From positions 124,001 to 188,000 of the forward strand of contig JAPOWQ010000025.1 in the NCBI GenBank assembly GCA_026707585.1: a stretch of DNA of 64,000 nt, read 5' to 3'. Both the position numbers and the translations under genes were made by a program. Positions within the stretch are counted from its first letter, which is position 1, and each line of letters starts with the position of its first letter. This document shows positions 1-8,295 of the stretch, in pieces. The notes beneath the pieces were generated by a model. It was not told the origin of the DNA and did not search any database. It was given only the letters and a program-made list of their open reading frames with translations. Source of the DNA: Chloroflexota bacterium (GTDB lineage Bacteria; Chloroflexota; UBA11872).

Positions 1-174
1 GAGGCGGGTGAAGAAGTCACCATCGCCCGCAACGGCAAGCCCGTGGCCCGGCTGATACAGGCGCGCGACCAGGGCCGTCCCCAACCCGACGTATTCAAGG
101 GAAAGGTCGTCGTTCCCGACAGCTTTTTCGACCCGCTTCCCGAGGAGGAGTTGCGCCTGTGGGAAGGCGGCTGA
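1..174 (+). CDS. Phd/YefM-type antitoxin, 5'-partial
   Basis: The window opens inside this gene: the reading frame is open from base 1 and stops with TGA at 172-174. The residues EAGEEVTIARNGKPVARL are the conserved middle of the Phd/YefM (prevent-host-death) antitoxin family, which binds its own operator with the N-terminal half and neutralises a PIN or RelE toxin with the C-terminal half. The C-terminus ends in an acidic-aromatic tail (LRLWEGG) shared with the second antitoxin at 345-590. The toxin expected downstream survives only as a fragment at 178. Function as an antitoxin is inferred from family and context. Confidence 0.8.
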   Translation, partial: EAGEEVTIARNGKPVARLIQARDQGRPQPDVFKGKVVVPDSFFDPLPEEELRLWEGG

Positions 175-177
175 CCC

Positions 178-279
178 GTGCGGTCGCTGCTGGACACCCA
201 CGCGTTTCCGTCGTGGTCCACGGATAGCCTGTGGCAGCCGCTATCCGCCCAGCCGCGCCACGGCCACCTCGCTTCTTGA
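178..279 (+). pseudogene. VapC (PIN-domain) toxin remnant
   Basis: A GTG four bases after the Phd-like stop begins a frame reading VRSLLDTHAF, the first strand of a PIN ribonuclease with its first catalytic Asp. It is the counterpart of LRILLDTHTF in the intact toxin at 591. After about a dozen codons the similarity fails (LWW is replaced by PSW) and the frame ends at 277-279, about 34 codons in total against roughly 130 for VapC. The rest of the PIN domain, including the later acidic residues, is absent. It is a decayed copy of the neighbouring toxin gene. Confidence 0.7.
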
Positions 280-344
280 ACAGTCCCTGTGTTAGTCATG
301 CCCTTAGCCAAGCACACGGCCGAGGCGCCCCGGGGGAGTCGGCA

Positions 345-590
345 ATGGCAATGGTGAACGTGCACGAGGCCAAGACCCACCTGTCCCGCCTGCTGGCGCG
401 GGTCGAGGCGGGTGAAGAAGTCACCATTGCCCGCAACGGCAAGCCGGTCGCCCGGCTCGTGCGCTACAGAAGGCGCGGCAAGCGACAGTTTGGCTCGATG
501 AAGGGGAATAAGGAATGGGAGGAGCTAAGCGACCTTGTCTTGCTGCCACTACCGCCGGAGGAGTTGGCCTTGTGGGAAGGCGGCCCGTAG
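345..590 (+). CDS. Phd/YefM-type antitoxin
   Basis: An 81-residue antitoxin. The ATG at 345 is preceded by a purine-rich GGGGGAG at suitable spacing; a second ATG at 351 is possible. The N-terminus (MVNVHEAKTHLSRLL) is the Phd DNA-binding fold and the middle (GEEVTIARNGKPVARL) is the family signature. The stop codon is immediately followed by the TTG start of the PIN toxin, so the pair is translationally coupled. Such pairs usually autorepress. DNA from about 407 is nearly identical to the window's first 55 bases, so the two antitoxin genes are duplicates. Confidence 0.88.
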   Translation: MAMVNVHEAKTHLSRLLARVEAGEEVTIARNGKPVARLVRYRRRGKRQFGSMKGNKEWEELSDLVLLPLPPEELALWEGGP

Positions 591-977
591 TTGCGGATAC
601 TGCTGGACACCCATACGTTCCTCTGGTGGCTCACGGAAAGCAGCCGCCTGTCCGAGACGGTACGCCGGACAATTTTTGATCCATCAGTCGAAAAGCTGAT
701 CAGCGCTGCCACGGCTTGGGAAATCACTACTAAGCACCGGTTGGGCAAACTACCGGACGCCGACCCTATCGCTTCCGACATTCCCGGAGCCATTGCAGCC
801 CAGGGCTTCCAAGAACTGCCACTATCTGTCGCCGACGCCGCCCGCGCCGGGGCGCTGCCAGGTCCCCATCGCGACCCCTTTGACCGCATGCTCATCGCCC
901 AGGCGCTCTCCCGCGACCTCGTGGTTATATCCAACGACGCCGCCTTCGATCGCTACCCCGTCCGCCGGCTCTGGTGA
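591..977 (+). CDS. vapC: VapC-family PIN-domain ribonuclease toxin
   Basis: A 128-residue PIN protein starting with TTG directly after the antitoxin stop. The first catalytic Asp lies in LLDTHTFLWW (residue 6), EITTKHRLGKL carries the conserved Glu/Lys region, and the C-terminal acidic cluster is HRDPFDRMLIAQAL followed by VVISNDAAFDRYPV. Length and motifs are complete for the COG3744-type VapC group that pairs with Phd antitoxins. Family members are Mg-dependent RNases, often cutting tRNA or rRNA; the target here is unknown. Confidence 0.88.
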   Translation: MRILLDTHTFLWWLTESSRLSETVRRTIFDPSVEKLISAATAWEITTKHRLGKLPDADPIASDIPGAIAAQGFQELPLSVADAARAGALPGPHRDPFDRMLIAQALSRDLVVISNDAAFDRYPVRRLW

Positions 978-1032
978 CGCCCAAGTTCCGCCCGCGCCGC
1001 CGCATCTCTCTTCGCTAATCACGAGCCGCTAG

Positions 1033-1403
1033 CTACGTCCTAACGTCCCCTATTACCTCCTCAAACGACCTCTCCACGTCCACCGCCTCGAAGAAGACCA
1101 ACCGATACCCATCCGGATCCACCACCACGATCTCCCGTGTATTCCACGCTCGCGTCACCGGCCCCTCATCCAACTCCACCCCAAGCCCCGCCAGCCGCTC
1201 CGCCATCGCATCAACGCTCGAATCCCCCACCAGGAACGACAGCGACCCCCCTTACGACCCGTGGACTCCGCCGCATCCGGCACCAGCAATACATCTGCAT
1301 TCGTCCGCCACCGCGAAAGACCCGACACCGGCGCCCCATCCGGCCCCGGCAGCACAAACACCGTCCCAAGCCCCAAAACCTCTAACTGCCACCAGGCCGA
1401 CCC
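1033..1403 (-). pseudogene. Glyoxalase/bleomycin-resistance (VOC) family protein, frameshifted relic
   Basis: On the minus strand one frame reads WWQLEVLGLGTVFVLPGPDG and continues to about 1250. The continuation, LSFLVGDSSVDAMAERLAGL followed by IVVVDPDGYRLVFFE, is in another frame down to the stop at 1033. The switch coincides with a run of six Gs (Cs on the plus strand) near 1249-1254. The DPDGYRLVFFE end is the classical last strand and metal Glu of a VOC-fold repeat. The N-terminal part is also missing. The frameshift could be a sequencing error in the homopolymer, but the missing N-terminus argues for a real relic. Confidence 0.6.
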
Positions 1404-1454
1404 CCGGCCGGGAGCCGGTCACCTGGGTCACCCGCGGCGCCGGCCAGTTCCTGG

Positions 1455-2771
1455 CTACTCAGACCCCCGCCGTCGTCGCTGCACCTTCCGCCACAACTCC
1501 CGCTCCTCGCCGTCTCCCTGCCCGTCATAGAACCGCTGCTTGCCGGACATATACGCTTGCGCCACCCAATTGCCGGGATAGTCGTGCGGATACCGGTAAC
1601 CCACGCTCTGGCCGTGGGCCTCGGCCAGGCCTGGATGCGCGGCGCCGCGCAGGTGCAGCGGGACTTCAAGGTTCGCACCGTGGCGAATGGCCTGTTCCGC
1701 CGCCGCCAGGGCCCGTCCAGCCGCATTGCTCTTGGGTGCCGCCGCCAGGTAGATCGTTGCTTGCGCCAGCGCGTAGCGCGCCTCCGGCAGACCCAGCCGT
1801 TCCACCGCCCCGGCCGCCGCTACGGCCAGCGGCAGCGCGTGGGGATCGGCGTTGCCAATGTCCTCCGAGGCCAGGATCACGATCCGCCGCGCAATAAACT
1901 CCGGCGCTTCGCCCCCTTCCAGCATCTTGGCCAGCCAGAACAGCGCGGCGTCGGGATCCGATCCCCGCACGCTCTTGATATACGCCGAAATGGTGTCGTA
2001 GTGCTCGTCCGCCGCCCGGTCGTACCGCACTTGCCGCGTCAGTGCCGCCTCCGTCGCGACATCGGCCGTCACGCCTTGGAGCCCGCGTTCCCGTGCAAAC
2101 GCCGCCGCCGACTCGATCCAATTCAGCGCCACGCGCGCGTCTCCGCCTGACGCCGCGACCGCCTGTGCCACGGCCTCGTCGTCAAACCTCGGCGCGTCCT
2201 CACCCAGCCCGTTCACGGAGTCAAGCGCCCGCTGCACGATCGTCCGCAGGTCCTCCGCCTCCAGGGGTTGCAGCCGCAGCACCCGCATCCGTGACAACAG
2301 CGGCGCGTTCAGCTCGAAATAAGGGTTCTCCGTCGTCGCGCCCCACAGCGCGATCACCCCGTCCTCCACCGCCGGCAACAGCACGTCTTGCTGCGCCTTG
2401 TTGAAGCGATGTATCTCGTCCAGGAACACCAGCGTCCGCCTGCGGTACAGGTCCCGGTCGCTGGCCGCCTGCGCGATCACCGCGCGCACGTCCCGCACGG
2501 TCGCGGACACGGCGCTCAATTCCACAAACCGCCGCTCGGTCATCGCCGCCGCGATCCGCGCCAGGCTGGTCTTGCCTGTGCCCGGCGAGCCCCAGAGGAC
2601 CACCGACCACATCTCGTCGCGTTCCAGCGCCATCCGCAGCGGCGCCCCCGGCCCCACCAGGTCGGCGTGCCCGCTGAACTCGTCCAGCGTGCGGGGGCGC
2701 ATCCGCGCCGCCAGTGGCATGGCGGCTCGCCGGGCCTCGGCGCCGGCGTGGGCGAACAGGTCCTTAGTCAT
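1455..2771 (-). CDS. rarA: Replication-associated recombination protein A (RarA/MgsA), AAA+ ATPase
   Basis: A 438-residue clamp-loader-like AAA+ ATPase. Walker A is GSPGTGKTS (61-69), Walker B LVFLDEIH (114-121), and sensor 1 GATTENPYFE (144-153) is diagnostic for the MgsA/RarA/WRNIP1 family. The C-terminal half has the family's helical domain (KSVRGSDPDAALFWLAKMLEGGE) and the conserved end HDYPGNWVAQAY. RarA acts on stalled replication forks and interacts with SSB. Its start overlaps the stop of the DUF4129 gene by 8 bases, so it is the last gene of a MoxR-DUF58-DUF4129-rarA run. Full length, no defects seen. Confidence 0.95.
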   Translation of the reverse strand: MTKDLFAHAGAEARRAAMPLAARMRPRTLDEFSGHADLVGPGAPLRMALERDEMWSVVLWGSPGTGKTSLARIAAAMTERRFVELSAVSATVRDVRAVIAQAASDRDLYRRRTLVFLDEIHRFNKAQQDVLLPAVEDGVIALWGATTENPYFELNAPLLSRMRVLRLQPLEAEDLRTIVQRALDSVNGLGEDAPRFDDEAVAQAVAASGGDARVALNWIESAAAFARERGLQGVTADVATEAALTRQVRYDRAADEHYDTISAYIKSVRGSDPDAALFWLAKMLEGGEAPEFIARRIVILASEDIGNADPHALPLAVAAAGAVERLGLPEARYALAQATIYLAAAPKSNAAGRALAAAEQAIRHGANLEVPLHLRGAAHPGLAEAHGQSVGYRYPHDYPGNWVAQAYMSGKQRFYDGQGDGEERELWRKVQRRRRGSE

Positions 2772-4347
2772 CGGGCGGAGCCTGCAAGGCCCGGCCCACC
2801 TCCGCCTGCAGGCGGCGCGCGTGTTCGATGCCGTGGTCCGGTCCCAGCTCCGGCGCGTACCGCGCGGCCATGTACATCTCCGTCAGGCCGTCCACGGCCG
2901 ACCTGGCCCCGGCACAGCGCGCGGCCAGCCGCTCCCGGTACTCGCTGGGCGTCGCCGACGGCCCCCGGTGTACTCCGCGGGCCGAGGCCTCGTCCACCGT
3001 CTCGGCGTATATTTCGTGCAGTTGCTGCCGTAGCGTTCCGCCGCCCCGTCGCCGCATCGAGCCCAGGCCCGCCTGCATCGCCCGCCGCCGGCCGGCCAGC
3101 GCGCGCATCGACGCGCCCACCGCCTGCGCCACCGTGCGCGTCCAGCCAAACAGTCCAAGAATCGACGCCAGCAGCGCCTGCAGGATCAAGAGCAGGTGAG
3201 CCAGCAGCGAGCGGCTGGCCCGCTGCGCCGACACCCGCTGGTAGTTCCGCTGCACGGCCCGAAACAGCCAGTACAGCGAAAAACCGCCGGCGATCAGCAC
3301 AATGATCGCGGCGATGAACAGCCCGAAGTCGATGCCCTCGCCGCTCGGCTGCAACAGCTCCTCCGGCGGCGGCGGCTCGGCCATCCCCCCGCCCTCCGGC
3401 CGCAGCAGCTCGATCAGCCGGGCGATCAGGCTCAGGATCAGCAGGCCAAGCGCCAGGATGATGCGTGCGACCCAGAGCATTCCGTCCAGGATCAGCAGAC
3501 CGAACCCGGCAAACAGATCCGTGTCCGCCGCCGGAATCAGCAGCGCCACCACCAGCGCCACCACGAGCAGGAATATCGCGGAGCGAATCCAGGTCCCCGT
3601 CAGCCCCGGTGCCTGCGCCGCCAGCTCCAGCGACCACTGCGAGGTCCGTCGCACTAGGTTCGCGTAGCTCAGCAGCAGCAGCACGCTCACGTAGTACAGC
3701 ACCATGATGATCAGCGCCGTCTGCACCACGCCCGCCTGCCGCGTTTCCGTTCCCACCGCCACGTTGAACGCCGTCAACCCAACCAGGATGCCCCCCGCTG
3801 TGGCCGCCAGTTGGGTCAGTTCGCCAATCGCCGCTGACCGGTCCACGTACCGCCCGCGGTCGTTCAACCACTCGTAGTACTGCGGCGAGCGCTTGGACGG
3901 AGGAATCTCCGACCGCTGCGGATGCAGCAGTTCGATATTCCGCAGCACCCGCATCCCGGCCATCCAGGTCAGCGCCAGAATCGTGATCAACATCAGCGAC
4001 GTCAGGTCCAGCAGCCCGCCCACGATTCCCAATGCCCCGTCGCGGGCGTCCGGCGGCGCCCCAAAGAACGCCGTGATGCGAACCAGCAGCAAAATGGGGA
4101 TGACCAGCGCGGCCCAGTGTTTCCAGCCATAGCTCCCGGCCGAGTGCCGTCCCCCGTACGCCGCCACGACCATGGAAACCACGAACACCAGCGTCATGAT
4201 CACCAGGAAGGCGTACGCCCGGTCCGCGCCGACCGTGATCGTCTGCATCCACAGCGTCAGCCCGGCGCCGAACAGCCCGAAGCAGAGGGTCGCGATCGCG
4301 CCCAGGATCGTCCGGCTAAACGGCCGCTCGGTCGTCTCGCCAGACAC
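2764..4347 (-). CDS. DUF4129 domain membrane protein
   Basis: A 527-residue polytopic membrane protein. At least seven hydrophobic stretches can be read, starting with ILGAIATLCFGLFGAGLTLW near the N-terminus. The cytoplasmic C-terminal part (about 440-510: LRQQLHEIYAET...PSEYRERLA...LTEMYMAARYAP) fits DUF4129, the domain normally found next to or fused to transglutaminase-like proteins in MoxR-DUF58 operons. It overlaps the DUF58 gene by 32 bases and rarA by 8. No transglutaminase gene lies next to it. Role inferred: membrane partner of the MoxR/DUF58 module in envelope processing; biochemical activity unknown. Confidence 0.8.
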   Translation of the reverse strand: MSGETTERPFSRTILGAIATLCFGLFGAGLTLWMQTITVGADRAYAFLVIMTLVFVVSMVVAAYGGRHSAGSYGWKHWAALVIPILLLVRITAFFGAPPDARDGALGIVGGLLDLTSLMLITILALTWMAGMRVLRNIELLHPQRSEIPPSKRSPQYYEWLNDRGRYVDRSAAIGELTQLAATAGGILVGLTAFNVAVGTETRQAGVVQTALIIMVLYYVSVLLLLSYANLVRRTSQWSLELAAQAPGLTGTWIRSAIFLLVVALVVALLIPAADTDLFAGFGLLILDGMLWVARIILALGLLILSLIARLIELLRPEGGGMAEPPPPEELLQPSGEGIDFGLFIAAIIVLIAGGFSLYWLFRAVQRNYQRVSAQRASRSLLAHLLLILQALLASILGLFGWTRTVAQAVGASMRALAGRRRAMQAGLGSMRRRGGGTLRQQLHEIYAETVDEASARGVHRGPSATPSEYRERLAARCAGARSAVDGLTEMYMAARYAPELGPDHGIEHARRLQAEVGRALQAPPDD

Positions 4348-5557
4348 GCACGTGCTCCTTGTCGGTAATCGCGAACGCCGTCAGGCCGGCGGACCGCGCG
4401 GCTCCCGCCGCCAGCGTGGCCGCCGATCCGTCGGTAAACACCACGATTACTCGGTGGCCCAGTTTGCGCTGCGCCACCAGGCTCGCCAACAGCTCGTTTG
4501 ACCTCAGGCCCGTCAGCACGATCAGCGTCGCTCCCCACGGCAGCGAGCGGCCCGCCGTGGTGACCGCCTGCCCCGCGTGCTCCCCGGCCAGCAGTTCAAC
4601 TCGCGCCAGCAGGTCGAGGCACGACATCAGGTGCCCGCGTCCCCGGCCGATGGGAACGTGCGGAACTCGTCCGGCCATCCGCTCCCGCATCTCCTCATGC
4701 GAGCTGCCCCGCACGCCGCCCAGGTAGATCGGGTCGAGCCCGTTCACCACAATCCCCACGCTCTGCCGGTTCTCCAGCATGAACGTCGCCAGCGACGCCG
4801 CCGCCGTCACCGCCATCTCCGAGGCCGGGCCCCGCCACATGCGGCTGTAGCTGGCATGGTCCAGGTCCACCAGGATCTGCACTTCGTGACTCACGGCCGG
4901 CTCCAGGTTCCGCACCATCAGGTGCCCCACCGCCGCCGTCGCTTTCCAGTTGATCAATCGCTGCGAGTCGCCCGGTTCATAGTCACGTGACCCCACCACT
5001 CGGATCGGGTCGTGATAAATCCGTTGGTGCGACCGCATGTCCCCAAACGGCGTGTTCGACTCCACCTGGAACGCCTCGATCGGCACCACGTGTGGGTACA
5101 CGATCACGAATTCCGACGTATCGATCAGCAAATCCTGGCTGGCAAGCCCAAACACGTCGCCAAACCGAACCTGCAGCGGTCCGAGCCGGTGATACCCGCG
5201 ATGCGTCGCCGGCAGGGTGTACTCGATCGTCGTCGATCCCTTGGGCCGCAGCCGCACAACCTGCCGCAGGGCGTCGTACGTTGCAATCCGGGTCGGCAGC
5301 GCCTCTCGCACGCTCAGCCATGGCACCGGCAGCAGTGAGCCGTTCTCGATGTGGATCGTGACGGCCACTGTCTCGTCCTGGAACACGCGCTGCGGGAACT
5401 CCCGCCGCACCCGCAACCCCCGCCGCATCCGCCACACCCACAGGTGCGTCAGTACCAGCACGGCTATCAGGAGGTATGCGGCCAGAAACAGGAACGGCAA
5501 CCGCGTAAAGAACGCCGCCGCCAGCAGCACCAGGGTCAGGAAGATCAGGCTAGGCAT
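4316..5557 (-). CDS. DUF58 domain protein (MoxR-associated)
   Basis: 413 residues. Two hydrophobic N-terminal helices (1-40) anchor the protein. A beta-rich segment follows (60-150) with the family motif RGYHRLGPLQVRFGDVFGL (120-138), and then the DUF58 signature RDYEPGDSQRLINWKATA (191-208). The rest resembles a degenerate von Willebrand A fold, typical of DUF58. These proteins are encoded with MoxR ATPases, which are thought to act as chaperones for them. It sits between moxR (116 bases upstream) and the DUF4129 gene (32-base overlap), the standard order. Confidence 0.9.
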   Translation of the reverse strand: MPSLIFLTLVLLAAAFFTRLPFLFLAAYLLIAVLVLTHLWVWRMRRGLRVRREFPQRVFQDETVAVTIHIENGSLLPVPWLSVREALPTRIATYDALRQVVRLRPKGSTTIEYTLPATHRGYHRLGPLQVRFGDVFGLASQDLLIDTSEFVIVYPHVVPIEAFQVESNTPFGDMRSHQRIYHDPIRVVGSRDYEPGDSQRLINWKATAAVGHLMVRNLEPAVSHEVQILVDLDHASYSRMWRGPASEMAVTAAASLATFMLENRQSVGIVVNGLDPIYLGGVRGSSHEEMRERMAGRVPHVPIGRGRGHLMSCLDLLARVELLAGEHAGQAVTTAGRSLPWGATLIVLTGLRSNELLASLVAQRKLGHRVIVVFTDGSAATLAAGAARSAGLTAFAITDKEHVRVWRDDRAAV

Positions 5558-5673
5558 GCCGCAAACTTACGCGGGCTGGGCTCTCTCAGGCCACCGGCTA
5601 ACGGTGGGATCCGCTGCGCCGGATCCGAGCACATGAGCGAACCCCCAAATCATCGGTCAGCAGCCGCTGGATA

Positions 5674-6645
5674 TCAGGACTCGCCGCTGCCCTCGTCGAC
5701 CAGGCGCAACTCGGTCGACTCCATCAGCGAGCGCACCAGCGCATCCGACGTCACCCCGCGCAGCGAGTGCTCGGCCGAGACCAGCACGCGGTGGGCCAGG
5801 ATTGAGGGCGCCAGTTCCTTCACGTCATCCGGCAGCGCGTAGCTGCGCCCCCGAATTGCGGCCAGGGCCTGCGCGGCCCGATGCAACGCCAGCGAGCCGC
5901 GCGGGCTGGCCCCCAACGCCACTTCGGGCCTGTCGCGCGTAGCCCGCACCAGCCGCAGCAGGTATTCGATCACCGTGTCGTCCACGTGTACGTCGCCCAC
6001 GTCGCGCTGCAAGTCGGCCAGCGTCCTGAGATCGGAAACCTGCCGCAGGTCATCAATCGGATGCCCGTGGCGTTGCCCGTCCAGCACGTTTCGCTCGTCG
6101 TCGAAGGTCGGATAGCCCAGCGACATCCGCATCATGAAACGGTCAAGCTGCGCTTCCGGCAGCGGAAACGTGCCCTCGAACTCCACCGGATTCTGCGTCG
6201 CCAGCACGATGAAGGGCGTCGGCAGCGGACGGGTCACGCCGTCCGCACTCACCTGCGTTTCGCTCATCGCCTCCAGCAACGCCGACTGCGTGCGTGGCGT
6301 CGCCCTGTTGATCTCGTCGGCCAGCAGCACATTCGCGAACACCGGTCCGGCCCGAAACTCGAACTCGCCGGACCTCTGGTTGTAGACCGATACCCCCGTC
6401 ACGTCGTTCGGCAGCAGGTCCGGCGTGAATTGGATGCGCCGGAACTCACCGCCGAGCGAGATGGCAATCGACCGGGCCATCATGGTCTTCCCGGTACCCG
6501 GCACGTCGTCCAGCAGCACGTGGCCGCGACACAGCAGCGCCACCAGGATGCGCTCGATCTCGGCTTCCTTGCCCAGAATGACCTTGCCGACATTCGCGCT
6601 CAGGGTCTGCCGCAATTCGGCAAATGGGGCCGGGTCAATGGCCAC
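5674..6645 (-). CDS. MoxR family AAA+ ATPase
   Basis: 323 residues. Walker A is DDVPGTGKT (46-54), Walker B VLLADEINR (106-114). The MoxR-specific stretches [15 protein letters not shown] (71-85) and [22 protein letters not shown] are present. The C-terminal lid carries [18 protein letters not shown]. MoxR ATPases are AAA+ chaperones that mature partner proteins, generally the DUF58/VWA proteins encoded beside them, as here. The gene begins 18 bases before the end of the htrA-like gene on the same strand, so the protease may share the transcript. Confidence 0.93.
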   Translation of the reverse strand: MAIDPAPFAELRQTLSANVGKVILGKEAEIERILVALLCRGHVLLDDVPGTGKTMMARSIAISLGGEFRRIQFTPDLLPNDVTGVSVYNQRSGEFEFRAGPVFANVLLADEINRATPRTQSALLEAMSETQVSADGVTRPLPTPFIVLATQNPVEFEGTFPLPEAQLDRFMMRMSLGYPTFDDERNVLDGQRHGHPIDDLRQVSDLRTLADLQRDVGDVHVDDTVIEYLLRLVRATRDRPEVALGASPRGSLALHRAAQALAAIRGRSYALPDDVKELAPSILAHRVLVSAEHSLRGVTSDALVRSLMESTELRLVDEGSGES

Positions 6646-6663
6646 GCCGGGCCTCCGTTCTAC

Positions 6664-7929
6664 CTATTGATCGGGACGGCGCCCCAATCTAATCCGAGTT
6701 TCCTGCGGCTGATTGGCGCCGCCCGGTCGGATATACCGAACGACGACCTCATCACCCGGTCCGTACTGTGCCAGAACGCGGCTCAGAGCGCCCGCATCGG
6801 GCACCGCGTCATCGCTAATCTCAAGGAGTATGTCCCGCACGCGAAGTCCGGCCTGGTCGGCGGGACTGTCTGCCGTGACCTGCACAACGATGATCCCCTG
6901 GCTGACCGGAAGCTCGAGCTGCCGCGCGAGGCTGCGTGTGATTGTGGCCGGCCCAATGCCCAGGAAGCCCCGCACCACCTGACCGCTCTCGATGAGCTCG
7001 GCGATGACTGGTCGCGCGCCGTCCATGGCAATCGCAAATCCAATGCCGGACGCGGAACCCGCACCCGCGGAATTCACCCCAACCACTTCGCCGTAAAGGT
7101 TCAGCAGCGGGCCGCCGCTGTTGCCGGGGTTAATCGACGCATCGGTCTGGATCAGGTCGCTCAGCGTCAGCTGTTGGGGACCGACATTGGTAATGGCGCG
7201 GTCAACCGCGCTGACGACGCCAACCGTCACGGTGGGGCCTCCGGGCAAGTCCAGCGCATGCCCGATCGCCACCACGGACTCGCCGATCTGCAAGTCGGCC
7301 GACCGCCCGAGCACAACCGGCGGCAAATCCGTCGCATCGACCCGTAGCACGGCCAGGTCGGTCTGGGGATCTCGGCCAACGACCGTCGCGTCGTACAAGG
7401 CCCCGGCATCGGTCGTGACGACAGTCTGTTGCGCATTGGCGACCACGTGATTGTTTGTGACGATCAGGCCTTCGGCATCGATCACGAATCCGGTACCAAC
7501 GCCTCCGGCCGGCATGGTGCGCCCGCTGTTGTCGCGAGTTACCGATTCCGTGGCGATGTGCACAACGGACGGGCGGACAATCCGAACGAGCTCCGGGACG
7601 CTGAGTTGCGCTGATTCGCCGGATCTGCCGGACGTTGCGGCAGGCGGCCTTGAATCGGTCGCGAAGCTCGGGACCGGCGCCGAAGCCCGATCCGGCAGAG
7701 CCCTGAGAGCTTCAGCGTTTGCGGGAAGCCTGCCGCTCGACGTGGCGCCAACCCGATCGGTCGCCTTTGGTCTGGCTCCAAGCTGCGAAACCGGCTCCGA
7801 CGCAAACGAGGTCCCCGAATTGCCATCCATCGCCTGGCACGCCGCCAATACCGCGAGCAACGTGACCGTTGCCACCACGCGGCAAAGCAATCGCGTAAGT
7901 AGTCGCGCCCACCAAGTGCGTCCGTCCAT
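6664..7929 (-). CDS. HtrA/DegP-type trypsin-like serine protease with PDZ domain, lipoprotein
   Basis: 421 residues from the ATG at 7929; the frame stays open further upstream, but only as the antisense of the gene at 7996. The N-terminus has a signal sequence with lipobox LAAC (Cys31), then a low-complexity linker to about residue 105. The catalytic triad is readable: His161 in VTNNHVV, Asp191 in TDLAVLRVD, Ser271 in NPGNSGGPL. A PDZ domain (about 320-410) contains GIIVVQVTADSPADQAGL. HtrA proteases degrade or refold damaged envelope proteins. It precedes moxR on the same strand and lies divergent from the nadC unit. Confidence 0.92.
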   Translation of the reverse strand: MDGRTWWARLLTRLLCRVVATVTLLAVLAACQAMDGNSGTSFASEPVSQLGARPKATDRVGATSSGRLPANAEALRALPDRASAPVPSFATDSRPPAATSGRSGESAQLSVPELVRIVRPSVVHIATESVTRDNSGRTMPAGGVGTGFVIDAEGLIVTNNHVVANAQQTVVTTDAGALYDATVVGRDPQTDLAVLRVDATDLPPVVLGRSADLQIGESVVAIGHALDLPGGPTVTVGVVSAVDRAITNVGPQQLTLSDLIQTDASINPGNSGGPLLNLYGEVVGVNSAGAGSASGIGFAIAMDGARPVIAELIESGQVVRGFLGIGPATITRSLARQLELPVSQGIIVVQVTADSPADQAGLRVRDILLEISDDAVPDAGALSRVLAQYGPGDEVVVRYIRPGGANQPQETRIRLGRRPDQ

Positions 7930-7995
7930 ATCTTCAACGTGACCTGCAGCAGGTACGATTTCAGCGAGAACGACCACCGTTCTCACCAAACGTTC

Positions 7996-8295
7996 ATGCA
8001 CGTGACCCCAAGCGATCCCGAGGAGTTTCTCCAGCCGGGCGCCATTACACTGCCGAAAGGCGACTGGTACGTGGAGCCGCCGGTGGACGGTGACTACGAC
8101 GTCAGCGCCCAGACGGACGGTGCGCGCGGTCAGTACATCAGCATGACCTATCCCGAGGGATTCCAGGCCTGCGTCCACATCGATGACCTGGGCGTCCTGC
8201 GCTGCCAGCTCTACCGCTACAACGGCGCCTGGCCCTGCGACGTCGACTACGCCAACCTGCGCATCCACTTCCGCGGCGTCACGGGCTCCGCATGA
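7996..8295 (+). CDS. Hypothetical protein, coupled to nadC
   Basis: 99 residues from the ATG at 7996 (MHVTPSDPEEFLQPG); an in-frame ATG at 7939 would overlap the protease promoter region. No signal peptide or membrane segment. The composition is acidic-aromatic (GDWYVEPPVDGDYDV, QLYRYNGAWPCDVDY) with two cysteines, suggesting a small beta-rich cytoplasmic fold. Family not recognised. Its last codons overlap the nadC start as ATGA (8292-8295), so it is translationally coupled to NAD synthesis, which is the main argument that it is real. Confidence 0.6.
   Translation: MHVTPSDPEEFLQPGAITLPKGDWYVEPPVDGDYDVSAQTDGARGQYISMTYPEGFQACVHIDDLGVLRCQLYRYNGAWPCDVDYANLRIHFRGVTGSA

Noticed and set aside
5881-7347. 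Long open frame on the plus strand opposite moxR and htrA
   Set aside because: Shadow of GC-rich minus-strand genes; Gln/His/Arg-rich, without motifs, and it spans two real genes and their spacer.
7939-7995. Upstream start for the hypothetical gene before nadC
   Set aside because: It would overlap the protease promoter region; the ATG at 7996 is preferred although neither has a clear Shine-Dalgarno.
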